Below are positions 26,775-36,029 of a DNA stretch of 64,000 nt, in pieces. The DNA is from Microbacteriaceae bacterium (lineage in GTDB: Bacteria; Actinomycetota; Actinomycetes; Actinomycetales; Microbacteriaceae). The notes under the pieces are model-generated. The model did no database searches. It was given only the letters and a program-made list of their open reading frames with translations, and was not told the DNA's origin. The stretch spans positions 186,001 to 250,000 of the forward strand of contig JANXTR010000045.1 in NCBI GenBank assembly GCA_025352325.1, given 5' to 3'. Made by a program: the position numbers and the translations under genes. Within the stretch, counting starts at the first letter, position 1. Every line of letters begins with the position of its first letter.

Positions 26775-28685
26775 GTGATGCGAGGCGTGCGGTTCCTGTC
26801 GGTAGCACTTCTCGTCCTCGGGATCGCCGCCGCCCCGACCGCCGCTTTCGCCGGGGCCCCGCATGATGCCCGCGCCGCGCACCCTGCCGCCGCCCCGCAG
26901 CGCCCCGCCGTGGCGGCCCTGCCCGGCGATGTCAGCGACTTCACCTTTCGCAGTTTCAACGCGGTCTACCACCTCGCACGCGACGCGAATCGGCACGCCA
27001 CCTTGGCCGTGACGGAGACCATCGTGGCGCTCTTTCCGCAGTCGGATCAGAACCGCGGCATCCTGCGAGACATCCCGAACATCTACGGCAGTGCCCAGCT
27101 GCAGACCAAGGTGGTCTCGGTGGTCGACGAGACCGGCGCGGCCGTTCCGTACACCGAGAGCGACCAGGGCGACACCGTCGAACTCGCGCTGGGCACAGAG
27201 GCCTACGTGCACGGGCCCACGACGTACGTCATCAGCTACACGCAGGTCGACACCATCCGGCACTTCGCCGACAGCGACGACGACGAGTTCTACTGGGATG
27301 TCAACGGGAACGGATGGGCGCAGCCGTTCCAGCAGGTTGGTGCACAGGTGGTCGTCGACCCCTTGCTCACCTCGGCACTGACCGGTCACAACGCCTGCTA
27401 TCAGGGCGCGCAGGGGGCGACCACCGCGTGCTCGAGCGGGGTCGTCGCGGACGGCAGCACCCTCTCGGCCCTCACCACCGATCTCGCGGCTGGCGACGGC
27501 CTGACGATCGCGGTCGGCTTCACCTCGGGCACCTTCGTGGATGTCTCGAGCGACCCAAACAACCAGCCGGACTCGGGCAACTCCACGCCCGCCACTCCGG
27601 CACAGATCGCGGGCGTCCTGCTGTCGCTGCTCGGATTCCCGGCCGCGCTGATCGGTGTCATCAGTGGCGTCGCGTCGCGGCTGCCCCGCACCGAACCGGC
27701 GCGCGGCACGATCATCCCGCAGTACTCGGCCCCCGACGGCATGGATGTGATGGTCGCCGCCCAGCTCATTGCCCGCCAGGCGACGGCGGTGCCCGCGCAG
27801 TTCGTGAGTCTCTCGGTGAAGGGCAGGACTCGACTGCTCGGCTACGCGGTGAAGAACGCGCGCACCTCGGACTACTCGATCCAGTTGCTGGATCCGACCG
27901 GCCTCGACCCGATCGAGCAGCAGGTGGTCGACGCGCTGTTCGGCGAAGGCGCGAAGCCCGGTGCCACCCACGATCTGCATAAGTACGGGGACGACGCGCT
28001 CGCCGCCGGTCTCGCGCCCGCCCTCGCGACGGCGGCGATCGCCGTCGACGCCTACTACGACGGACACCGCAGGACGGTCGGAGGCACGATCGCCCTCGTC
28101 GTCACGATCGCGCTCACACTCACGGCGTTGCTCTCCGCGGTGATCCTGGGCGGCTTCGTGGGGCTCGTCACCGGTGCCGTCGGCATCGTGGCGGGTCTGA
28201 TCGGCGTGGGCGCTGCCTTCCTCGGCTTCCGCGGACGCAAGAAGCTGAGCGACGTCGGCGCGCAATGGAACGACTACCTGCTGGGAATGCGGATGTATCT
28301 GCAGCTCGCCGAACAGGACCGGCTGCGCGTGCTTCAGAGCCCGAGCGGTGCCGAGCGGATCGACGTGACCGACGGCACGCAGCTCATCAAGCTCTACGAG
28401 AAGCTGCTGCCGTGGGCGATCATCTGGGGCGTCGAGGATCAGTGGTCGAAGGTGCTCGAGGTCGAGTTGCAGCGCCAGAACGCCACGCCCGATTTCTGGG
28501 TCGGCCAGAACGCATTCTCGGCCCTCGCTTTCCTCCCGCTGATCACGAACCTGGGCCCGGCCACCTCGGCCGTTCCCATGACCACCAGCGGCACCGGTGG
28601 CAGCTTCTCCAGCTTCTCGGGCGGCTCCTTCGGTGGCGGCTTCTCGGGTGGCGGTGGTGGCGGAGGTGGCGGCGGGGGCCGCTGA
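26775..28685 (+). CDS. DUF2207 domain predicted membrane protein
   Basis: Signal peptide, DFTFRSFNAVYHLARDANRHATLAVTETIVALFPQSDQNRGILRDIP, TM segments, and Gly-rich tail SFSGGSFGGGFSGGGGGGGGGGGR. Confidence 0.9.
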   Translation: MMRGVRFLSVALLVLGIAAAPTAAFAGAPHDARAAHPAAAPQRPAVAALPGDVSDFTFRSFNAVYHLARDANRHATLAVTETIVALFPQSDQNRGILRDIPNIYGSAQLQTKVVSVVDETGAAVPYTESDQGDTVELALGTEAYVHGPTTYVISYTQVDTIRHFADSDDDEFYWDVNGNGWAQPFQQVGAQVVVDPLLTSALTGHNACYQGAQGATTACSSGVVADGSTLSALTTDLAAGDGLTIAVGFTSGTFVDVSSDPNNQPDSGNSTPATPAQIAGVLLSLLGFPAALIGVISGVASRLPRTEPARGTIIPQYSAPDGMDVMVAAQLIARQATAVPAQFVSLSVKGRTRLLGYAVKNARTSDYSIQLLDPTGLDPIEQQVVDALFGEGAKPGATHDLHKYGDDALAAGLAPALATAAIAVDAYYDGHRRTVGGTIALVVTIALTLTALLSAVILGGFVGLVTGAVGIVAGLIGVGAAFLGFRGRKKLSDVGAQWNDYLLGMRMYLQLAEQDRLRVLQSPSGAERIDVTDGTQLIKLYEKLLPWAIIWGVEDQWSKVLEVELQRQNATPDFWVGQNAFSALAFLPLITNLGPATSAVPMTTSGTGGSFSSFSGGSFGGGFSGGGGGGGGGGGR

Positions 28686-28768
28686 GTTGTGCGCCGGGGC
28701 GATCTCGCCACGCGTTTTGGGGGAGGACGGTTGGACGCCCGCGTCGTGGGAGACGGCAGAATGGTCGC

Positions 28769-29749
28769 GTGCCCGATAGTCCGCTCGCGTTGAGCCCGTA
28801 CTCCGTGCTCGGCGTTCAGGGGAGCGCGAGCCACACGGAGCTGCGCCGTGCCTACCGCGTGAAGCTGCGGCAGACGCATCCCGACACCGGTGGCGACGCC
28901 CTCCAGTTCGATCGCGTGCAGCGCGCCTGGGAACAGGTCGGCACGCCCGAAGCGCGGGCCGCCTACGACAACGGCACCCAGAAGGTCTGGGATCTGGATG
29001 ATGCGCCCGTGCGCACCTGGGCCCCGCCAGCTCCCTTCACTCGGGCCAGCACCTCGCGGCCGCAGGCGCGCACCCACGGACATCCGGGTGGCTGGTATCG
29101 CGAGCAGTACCTGCAACTGCTCCACGAGTGGGTCGGACGCGGGGTGGCCGTCCCCGATCCGTATGAACTCAAGCTGGTGCAGTCGGCGCCGCGCGAGATC
29201 CAGCATCTGCTGGCCTCCGCCGTCGCCGAAGAGGACACCGCGATCGTGCTCGCCAGCCTCGGCATCGGATTCACGGTCTGGAATGATGTGCGCACCGATG
29301 CGGTGCGTCGTGGCGCGCGGGTACAGAACGGGCTGACCGCGGGCCCGCAGGGGGCGGCAGGCAAGATCGACCACCTCGTTCTCGGGCCGAGCGGACTCTG
29401 GGGCATGCTCAGCGAGGACTGGGGAGGCACCGTCGGCGCGCGTCGTGGCGAACTGGTGGGGCCGGGCATCCACGCGGACGAGCGTCCGATGCACGAGCTG
29501 GCTGACCGCGCACGCAATTTTGCACGCCAGGCGAAGGTGAAGTTCTCGGCGCTCGTGATCGTGGTGCCCGACGACTCGAGCCCCGAGGGCGTCATGGCGC
29601 TCGGCTCGATCCGAGGAGCGCAGACCCTGCTCGTGCAGCGCTCCCGACTCGCCAACCTGGTGCGGATTGGGGTACCCGGCGTCGCCGTCGGAGGAACCGA
29701 CCTGTTCGAGGTGCGCACCCGCGTGCAAAGCGCTGCGCGCTTCGTCTGA
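28769..29749 (+). CDS. J-domain protein with NERD-like C-terminal region
   Basis: GTG start; SPYSVLGVQGSASHTELRRAYRVKLRQTHPDTGGD contains the HPD motif; C-terminus GAAGKIDHLVLGPSGLWGML. Confidence 0.82.
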   Translation: MPDSPLALSPYSVLGVQGSASHTELRRAYRVKLRQTHPDTGGDALQFDRVQRAWEQVGTPEARAAYDNGTQKVWDLDDAPVRTWAPPAPFTRASTSRPQARTHGHPGGWYREQYLQLLHEWVGRGVAVPDPYELKLVQSAPREIQHLLASAVAEEDTAIVLASLGIGFTVWNDVRTDAVRRGARVQNGLTAGPQGAAGKIDHLVLGPSGLWGMLSEDWGGTVGARRGELVGPGIHADERPMHELADRARNFARQAKVKFSALVIVVPDDSSPEGVMALGSIRGAQTLLVQRSRLANLVRIGVPGVAVGGTDLFEVRTRVQSAARFV

Positions 29750-29832
29750 CCCCGTACCCCCGATCGCGTAGGGGGGATGGCTCGATCTGCACTAACCATC
29801 CCGGTCGGCAGGGCGAAGGTCAGGTCGCCCCG

Positions 29833-30340
29833 ATGGGTCGATTCGCCCAAGCGATGGTGCGTCCCCTCCTTGAGGCGATCACGGATCGCTCGCTCGACGC
29901 TGACGGAGCGCTTCCGATCCCGCCCGGCAACGGCCATGTGCACGCGTCCGGCCCCAACCCCGATCACGTTCTGCTCATCGGAGCCGGCGCGATCACCGGG
30001 ATCGGCGTCAGTTCGCACGACATCGGATTGCCGGGGCAACTCGCGCGACGCATCGCGGCGTCGACTCAGCGGGTGGGCGGACCAGATGGCACCGGCCATG
30101 GTCGGTCACCTTGGGAACGGCGTTCGCTCTCGCCGTGCACCTGCCGCCGACAAGCACCTGCGTCAGGGCGCTCTTGACTCGCTGGACACCCTCGACTCCG
30201 TCGCCGACGCCCGGATCGCCCGCACCGCCCGGGATCTGCTCGGGGCGACCGGAGGCGGCGGTGCTGCGCGAACTCGCGTTGAGAATGCAAGCGCTGCTCT
30301 GGTTGAGCGGCGAGCCCGCAGTCCGACGCGGGGGCTGACG
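29833..30340 (+). pseudogene. decayed SGNH/GAF-like gene
   Basis: Frame 1 gives HVLLIGAGAITGIGVSSHDIGLPGQLARRIAA. A second frame gives LDSLDTLDSVADARIARTARDLLGATGGGG, a third LRELALRMQALLWLSGEPAVRRG, so coding-like segments are spread over three frames. Confidence 0.45.
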
Positions 30341-30366
30341 TCGCGCGACCGCCATACGCTGGAGGA

Positions 30367-31755
30367 ATGATCGATCCCGCCGCCGCAGCCGAAGCTCTCG
30401 CCCCCGGTTTCACCACCGCGGTCCCTGACGCCACCTCGGTCGCCCGCCTCGCCGACGCCGGCCTCCGCTACGCGCTGGTCGACACGAGCGACCCGGCCGC
30501 GTGGGCCGACTGGCTGCGCGCCGACGATCGGGGCTTCCTGCAGCCGACCCGCGACGAGAAAGATTTCGAGATCAGCCGCGCCGGCATCGGTTACCGCCGC
30601 ACCATCGGCGTCTACGACGACAGCCTGACGGTGGATGCCGCCGTCCCGGTCGCCACCGTCGACTCCTGGCCCGCCGAGCTCACCATCCCGGGCAGCACGA
30701 TCGAGACGCCCCGCACTCTCACGAGCTGGGCGATCAGCTCGGTGACCGTGGCACCCACGCATCGCCGCCGAGGCGTCGCCCGAAACCTCCTCGAGGGCGA
30801 GCTGCGCACCGCGCATGCTCTCGGCTTCCCGATGGCGATGCTGACGGTGAGTGAGTCCACGATCTACGGCAGGTTCGGGTTCTCGCCGGCCGCGCTCGCC
30901 ACCGACTGGACAATCGACACGCGTCGCGCGCGCTGGATCGGGCCCGAGGCATCCGGTCGGGTGGAGTTCATCGGCATCGACCTGTATCGCCAGGAGCTGG
31001 CCGAGCTGCACGATCGCGTGCGCCTCGCCAGTCCCGGCGAAATCGACGTCTGGCCGCATCGCTGGGACCAGCTGGTCGGAGCCACGGAGCCCGACGCCTC
31101 GCGCACAAAGCAGCTGCGCGTCGTGCGGCACACCGACACGTTCGGCGCCACGCGTGGCCTCGCGCTCTACCGCGTCACCGGCGGCGAGCCCGACTTCAGC
31201 CAGCACGTCGTCGAGGTGGAACGCTTCGATGCCGAGACGCCGGACGCCGCATCCGCTCTGTGGCGCTACCTCCTCGAACTCGACCTCGTCACCGAGGTGA
31301 AAGCCCACCTGCGCCCCATCGACGAGACCCTGCGCTGGCAGATCGCCGACTTCCGCAGCGCCGAGGTGAAGACCTGGGAGCACCAGTACCTGCGCGTGCT
31401 CGACGTGGCCGCGGCCTTCTCGGCGCGCAGCTACGCGGCCCCGGGTTCGATCGTGTTCTCGGTCAGCGACGGGCTCGGTTACGCGGCCGGGACGTGGCTG
31501 CTCTCGGTGGTCGAGCCTGTCGAGACCGAGACCGAGAGCCTCCGAGCAACTGTCACCAAGCTGGATGCCGCCCCCACAGGCATCCCGACGCTCACCCTCA
31601 CCGCCAACGAGCTCGCGTCGCTCTACCTCGGCGGAGTCGCCGCGACCACCCTCGTGGATGCCGGCTGCATCGCCGAGCGCACCCCGGGCGACGCGGCGAT
31701 CGCCGACGGCATCCTGCGGGCTGCGCGGGCGCCGTGGTTGAGCGTTTGGTATTAG
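30367..31755 (+). CDS. Eis-type GNAT N-acetyltransferase
   Basis: LTSWAISSVTVAPTHRRRGVARNLLEGELRTAHALGFPMAMLTVSESTIYGRFGFSPA. Confidence 0.9.
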   Translation: MIDPAAAAEALAPGFTTAVPDATSVARLADAGLRYALVDTSDPAAWADWLRADDRGFLQPTRDEKDFEISRAGIGYRRTIGVYDDSLTVDAAVPVATVDSWPAELTIPGSTIETPRTLTSWAISSVTVAPTHRRRGVARNLLEGELRTAHALGFPMAMLTVSESTIYGRFGFSPAALATDWTIDTRRARWIGPEASGRVEFIGIDLYRQELAELHDRVRLASPGEIDVWPHRWDQLVGATEPDASRTKQLRVVRHTDTFGATRGLALYRVTGGEPDFSQHVVEVERFDAETPDAASALWRYLLELDLVTEVKAHLRPIDETLRWQIADFRSAEVKTWEHQYLRVLDVAAAFSARSYAAPGSIVFSVSDGLGYAAGTWLLSVVEPVETETESLRATVTKLDAAPTGIPTLTLTANELASLYLGGVAATTLVDAGCIAERTPGDAAIADGILRAARAPWLSVWY

Positions 31756-32684
31756 TGGCCGAGGTTCGACAGGTAAGCCGCGACGATGATGAACCCGGCG
31801 ATCGGAAACAGCACGCTCAGGAGCTTCTCCGCACTCGATTGCTCCTTCTTGCCGCGTGATCTTGTCCGCGTCGCAGCCGGCGAGGACGCGCGTTTCGGCG
31901 TCGCACCAGAACGACTTCCCGGTGCTTGTCGAGTCGTCGAGCGAGTCGCCCGACGGGGCGCGTGGAGGGACTCCCGGGGCACGATTTCTTCTGTTCCTAG
32001 CTCCGCTTCCAGTGCCTCGAATTCCAGCAACAGGTGAGCCCCGATGCCGGATGGGGCTGGCGAGCTGTGCCACGTCGACGGCTTCAGCGCGGCCTCGCTG
32101 ATCCGTTCGATCTGGCCAGACGAGAGAATGTTCCGGAACTGAAGTTCGTGCAGGAGCTCGTCGTCAGAGGCGACGAGAACTGAGGTAGTGGAGTTTCCGC
32201 ACGGTGCCGTACGAGACATGCGCGCGGGAGTGACGAACACCAATACCCCAGCGACCGGGACGTTGAATCCAACGGCCTTTGAGAGGGCTGCAGACGCATT
32301 GTCTGCTTCAGAGATTGATCGGTTCACGTATGGGTAGGCCTGATTGTCGACTCGAAGACCGAAGCCTGCCGCCCAGATAGTCCGACCCGGACTGTACTTG
32401 GTGTTGATAGTGAAGACGCCGCCCGGCCCAATCGCCACGTGATCGATGTCCGTCTTTCCGGCGCCCACCGGCACCGAATGGAGCACCATCCAGTCCGGCC
32501 CCAGCTGGTCGAGAAGAGTCGCGATATGGCGCTCGCCGAAAACTCCGCGATACCAACTCCGCACTTCCGGATCGATAACGATCTGCCGCGACGTCTGGTC
32601 CCGGCGGATCGAGCCTTCCGCCCACAGGTCGAGGAGCTTCTCGATCAGGGACTGGGCAGGTACGCGTTCACGAAGATCACTCAC
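31752..32684 (-). CDS. NERD domain-containing protein with C-terminal TM segment
   Basis: GERHIATLLDQLGPDWMVLHSVPVGAGKTDIDHVAIGPGGVFTINTKYSPGRTIW. Confidence 0.88.
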   Translation of the reverse strand: MSDLRERVPAQSLIEKLLDLWAEGSIRRDQTSRQIVIDPEVRSWYRGVFGERHIATLLDQLGPDWMVLHSVPVGAGKTDIDHVAIGPGGVFTINTKYSPGRTIWAAGFGLRVDNQAYPYVNRSISEADNASAALSKAVGFNVPVAGVLVFVTPARMSRTAPCGNSTTSVLVASDDELLHELQFRNILSSGQIERISEAALKPSTWHSSPAPSGIGAHLLLEFEALEAELGTEEIVPRESLHAPRRATRSTTRQAPGSRSGATPKRASSPAATRTRSRGKKEQSSAEKLLSVLFPIAGFIIVAAYLSNLGH

Positions 32685-32757
32685 CTGGTCAAGCGTGGCC
32701 CGACGGCAGGAGCGTAGACAGCCCGTATTCGGGGGCCGACCGTTCTAGCCTGGGCGC

Positions 32758-33255
32758 ATGTCTTTGCCCGAAGTGTGTGTTGTGTATCTGCTCCGGCCGG
32801 GGAAGCACGGGCAGGAGGTTCTTCTCGGACGGAAGTTGACCGGTCTCGGGTTGGGGAAATCCGTCGCGCCCGGCGGCAAACTGGAACCGGGAGAATTTGC
32901 GCGCGAGGCCGCAGTGCGGGAGGTCGAGGAAGAAGTCGGAATTCGGCTATCGGACCAAGATCTAGAACTGGTCGGAGAGCTCACATACTCGTTCCCCAGC
33001 AGGCCGGCGTGGAGTCAGAAGTCATGGGCGTTTCGAGTGCTCGGTGAGTTCGGCGAACCCGTTGCCAGCGACGAGCTGGCTGCCGCGTGGATACCGGTGC
33101 ACGAGTTGCCTGTTCGGGACATGTGGGATGACGCCCGTTACTGGCTGCCAGCGGCTTTATCGGGCACTTTCGTCAGCGCGACTTTCGAGTTCGGGGAAGA
33201 CCTGTCGACAGTGTCGCGAAGTGACCATGCACTTTTCGTGCAGCGAGCTAGCTGA
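32758..33255 (+). CDS. NUDIX hydrolase
   Basis: GGKLEPGEFAREAAVREVEEEVG is a Nudix box. Confidence 0.92.
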   Translation: MSLPEVCVVYLLRPGKHGQEVLLGRKLTGLGLGKSVAPGGKLEPGEFAREAAVREVEEEVGIRLSDQDLELVGELTYSFPSRPAWSQKSWAFRVLGEFGEPVASDELAAAWIPVHELPVRDMWDDARYWLPAALSGTFVSATFEFGEDLSTVSRSDHALFVQRAS

Positions 33256-34141
33256 CGAACTGATCGAAGCGATCTGCCAGGGCCTCGCGCGACGGCCAAT
33301 CGGCCTGTTTGCGAGGAAGCGTCAGGCGGACGCCGTCCATTTCCTGGATCCCGTGCTTGAGCATCGGGCCGTCGATCTCCTTCAGGACGTCGCCATCGAT
33401 GTGCACGACGAAGTCGGGTGAGATTCCGAGGATCCTGTTGTCGAAGGCAGCGTGATGGATCTTGCACAGAGCGAGACCGTTGGTGACGTGGGCTATCCCT
33501 TCGGCGTCTCGATCCGGAATGATGTGCGCAGCATCGAGCAACTCAGGGTGGTTGAGGCGGCAGACGGCGCACGTTCGCGAGTACGCGAGGATGACCCGTG
33601 CTCGAAACACCGGTTGATGCACTCGCCGCTGAACTATTTGCGCGACGTACTGCTTGCTGATCTCCTGGTCCGTCGCACCTGAGGCGAATGAGCGCCAAGA
33701 TTCTTCTCCCGATGCGATCAGGAAGAAACGGTTGGCGAGGTCCTCGTCGATGACAAACGACGAGATGACCGGGACGTAGACGTTCGGAAGCGGCTTCTGG
33801 AACAGGATGATCGGTTTTTTCGCCGTCATCGCCGCTCGGAGCTTTCTGTTGTCGCCACCCAGAGGGTCGCCGTCGCGAAAGGAGTACCGAAGGATTCCGT
33901 CGTCGCCGATGTGATCGGAGTAGGGGCCGTTGTCGGCGCTTACTACTGACAATGTCTCATCGAACTCCGCCGGATTGCGGATCCCTCGGCTGTAGTCGAT
34001 CAACGGGAACCGTTTGCCTTCGAGCTCGAAGTTGAGAAGTTCGTCCCTCGTTGCAAAGCCGCCTCGAGAATCAATCAAACGCTCTAGGCCCGCGAAGGCA
34101 GCCAGTCGGAGCCGGTCCTGCTCGAACGAACTGAGTGCCAT
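33248..34141 (-). CDS. HNH endonuclease
   Basis: CAVCRLNHPELLDAAHIIPDRDAEGIAHVTNGLALCKIHHAAFDNRILGISPD. Confidence 0.9.
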   Translation of the reverse strand: MALSSFEQDRLRLAAFAGLERLIDSRGGFATRDELLNFELEGKRFPLIDYSRGIRNPAEFDETLSVVSADNGPYSDHIGDDGILRYSFRDGDPLGGDNRKLRAAMTAKKPIILFQKPLPNVYVPVISSFVIDEDLANRFFLIASGEESWRSFASGATDQEISKQYVAQIVQRRVHQPVFRARVILAYSRTCAVCRLNHPELLDAAHIIPDRDAEGIAHVTNGLALCKIHHAAFDNRILGISPDFVVHIDGDVLKEIDGPMLKHGIQEMDGVRLTLPRKQADWPSREALADRFDQFVS

Positions 34142-34200
34142 TCGCTCTTTGTAGCAGAGGAGTGGCGTCACGGGCCGTTGTCTGGCCAGACTTGACCAAC

Positions 34201-34347
34201 ATGAACGGCGAGGGGAATGAGCGGGATGCGAGTCTCATCGAGCCAACAGCCGAGCGTGAGCTCGACTTCGTCGCCGGGGGACCGATCCCTGACAGCTTCT
34301 TCGACGCTCTTCCCGACGACGAGTTGGGGCGCTGGGACTTCGCCTGA
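34201..34347 (+). CDS. very small acidic protein (48 aa), possible antitoxin-like remnant
   Basis: MNGEGNERDASLIEPTAERELDFVAGGPIPDSFFDALPDDELGRWDFA; no strong RBS seen. Confidence 0.25.
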   Translation: MNGEGNERDASLIEPTAERELDFVAGGPIPDSFFDALPDDELGRWDFA

Positions 34348-34436
34348 GCCCTCCCCCGTCTCTGGTGAGCGACATCCGGCCGACGCCTCTTGCTGTACTG
34401 GCGTAGCCTGGAACCTTCCGGCAACGAGGAGAATAC

Positions 34437-35192
34437 GTGCCCGAGTGCATTCATGGCTTTGAAGACGGCCTGTGCGACATCTGTTTTCCGCGCCCGCAGG
34501 CTGAGCCCATCAAGCGTGCGACGGTCACGACAACGCGACGCAGCGCATCCGGAACCCTCACGCGGTCGGTTGCCCCGCGCACGACCAGCCGCCCGACGAT
34601 GCTGCTGAACACGCAGCGCGTCTACCACGTCACCCACCTCCGCAACCTGGAGGCGATCGTCATCGACGAGGCCATCCGGGCGGATGCCACCCCCGCCGTC
34701 GACGTCAGCTCGGCCACCACGCGCGAACTGCGCGGCACCGTCGAGCTCGCGGCGGGCGGTTTCGTGTCGGAGCGCGTGCCGTTCCAGCTCAGCCCGCACG
34801 CCAACCGCTGGAACGAGCTGCGCAACGGCGCGCTCGGCGTGCACTGGTCGGATGCAGCCCGCGACACCTCTCCGCTCGACTACGTCATCCTCGTCAGCTC
34901 GGCGGGCGCGGTCGGCTCCGAGGTGATCTTCGCCAACGGGGATGCCGCGGCTCCCGCCACCCGCTTCGCGCAAGGCGACGGCGGCACCGCCCTGCTGCGC
35001 ACCACGTTCTCGCTCGACCCCGAGCTGTTGGATGCCGAACTCCTCGCCGCCGGGCCCGTCCCGTTCTCGGCGATCACCCTCGTGGGCGTCCCCAACGAGC
35101 CGGTGCGCGACCTCGTGAAGCAGCTCCTCGCCGATGTTGGGGGAGCGTCGCCCAAGGTGGCGGTGTACCCGCCGTGGTTCCAGGCGAGCTGA
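34437..35192 (+). CDS. DarT-like (DUF4433) ADP-ribosyltransferase family protein
   Basis: GTG start with GGAG upstream; N-terminal CIHGFEDGLCDICF; VYHVTHLRNLEAIVIDEAIRADA...VPFQLSPHANRWNELRNG resembles the DarT fold. Confidence 0.7.
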   Translation: MPECIHGFEDGLCDICFPRPQAEPIKRATVTTTRRSASGTLTRSVAPRTTSRPTMLLNTQRVYHVTHLRNLEAIVIDEAIRADATPAVDVSSATTRELRGTVELAAGGFVSERVPFQLSPHANRWNELRNGALGVHWSDAARDTSPLDYVILVSSAGAVGSEVIFANGDAAAPATRFAQGDGGTALLRTTFSLDPELLDAELLAAGPVPFSAITLVGVPNEPVRDLVKQLLADVGGASPKVAVYPPWFQAS

Positions 35193-35250
35193 GCGCACGC
35201 ACTTCCCCTCCTCCCCAGCCTCTTGCGGTGTGACCTTTCTCGCTTTCATG

Positions 35251-35268
35251 TTGGTCAACTATGACCAA
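35251..35268. promoter_or_regulatory. palindromic operator of the toxin-antitoxin operon
   Basis: TTGGTCA-ACTA-TGACCAA perfect inverted repeat 21 bp before the antitoxin start. Confidence 0.7.
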
Positions 35269-35288
35269 GGTCTGGCTACCATGAGGGT

Positions 35289-35522
35289 ATGAGGATGGTG
35301 AACGTCTACGAAGCGAAGACGTCTCTGTCCAAGCTGCTGACCGAGGTGGAAGCCGGCGAAGAGATCGTCATCTCCCGCAACGGTCGGCCGATCGCGCGGC
35401 TCACTCCGATCCAGCAGCGCACAGAGCCGCGCGTGCTCGGCGACCTCGCGGGCCAGATCCTCGTCGCGCCCGACTTCGACGAGTTCACCGAGCAGGATGA
35501 ACGGGATTGGTGCGGCGCGTGA
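35289..35522 (+). CDS. Phd/YefM-family antitoxin
   Basis: MRMVNVYEAKTSLSKLLTEVEAGEEIVISRNGRPIARLTPI. Confidence 0.93.
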   Translation: MRMVNVYEAKTSLSKLLTEVEAGEEIVISRNGRPIARLTPIQQRTEPRVLGDLAGQILVAPDFDEFTEQDERDWCGA

Positions 35523-35890
35523 GGGTTCTGCTCGACACGCACGTGCTGCTCTGGGCGCGCTCCTCCCCGGACCGACTCACGAGCCGGCAACGAGCGGCGG
35601 TCCAAGATCCTCGAAACACGGTTTTCGTCTCGGCCGTGTCAATCGCGGAGATCGGGATCAAGACCTCCCACGGCAAGCTCACCGTCCCCGACGGATTCAC
35701 CGAAGGCCTCGCCGACTTCGGGCTCGACGAGCTCCCCTTCACCACCGCGCACGCGCTCGCGCTGCGCGATCTGCCGCCGCACCACCGCGATCCCTTCGAT
35801 CGCATGCTGCTCTGCCAGGCGATCGTCGACGACCTCGTCTTCGTCACGTCCGACCAACGGTGCGCGCTTTACGAGGTCCGGACGCTCTGA
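35519..35890 (+). CDS. PIN-domain VapC-type toxin
   Basis: GTG start overlapping the antitoxin stop; MRVLLDTHVLLWA...SAVSIAEIGIK...RDPFDRMLLCQAIVDDLVFVTSD. Confidence 0.93.
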   Translation: MRVLLDTHVLLWARSSPDRLTSRQRAAVQDPRNTVFVSAVSIAEIGIKTSHGKLTVPDGFTEGLADFGLDELPFTTAHALALRDLPPHHRDPFDRMLLCQAIVDDLVFVTSDQRCALYEVRTL

Positions 35891-36029
35891 GCCCGGAGCG
35901 GGGGGTCTCGCCGTTTCACGGCTGCTCAACCCGGCAAGATCGCGGGACCTAAGCCCCGGATCCCTGCGCGTCCGCGCGCGTAGCGTCGGCATCGAGCCGG
36001 CCAGATGTGCCGGGGAGAACGAGGGCATC

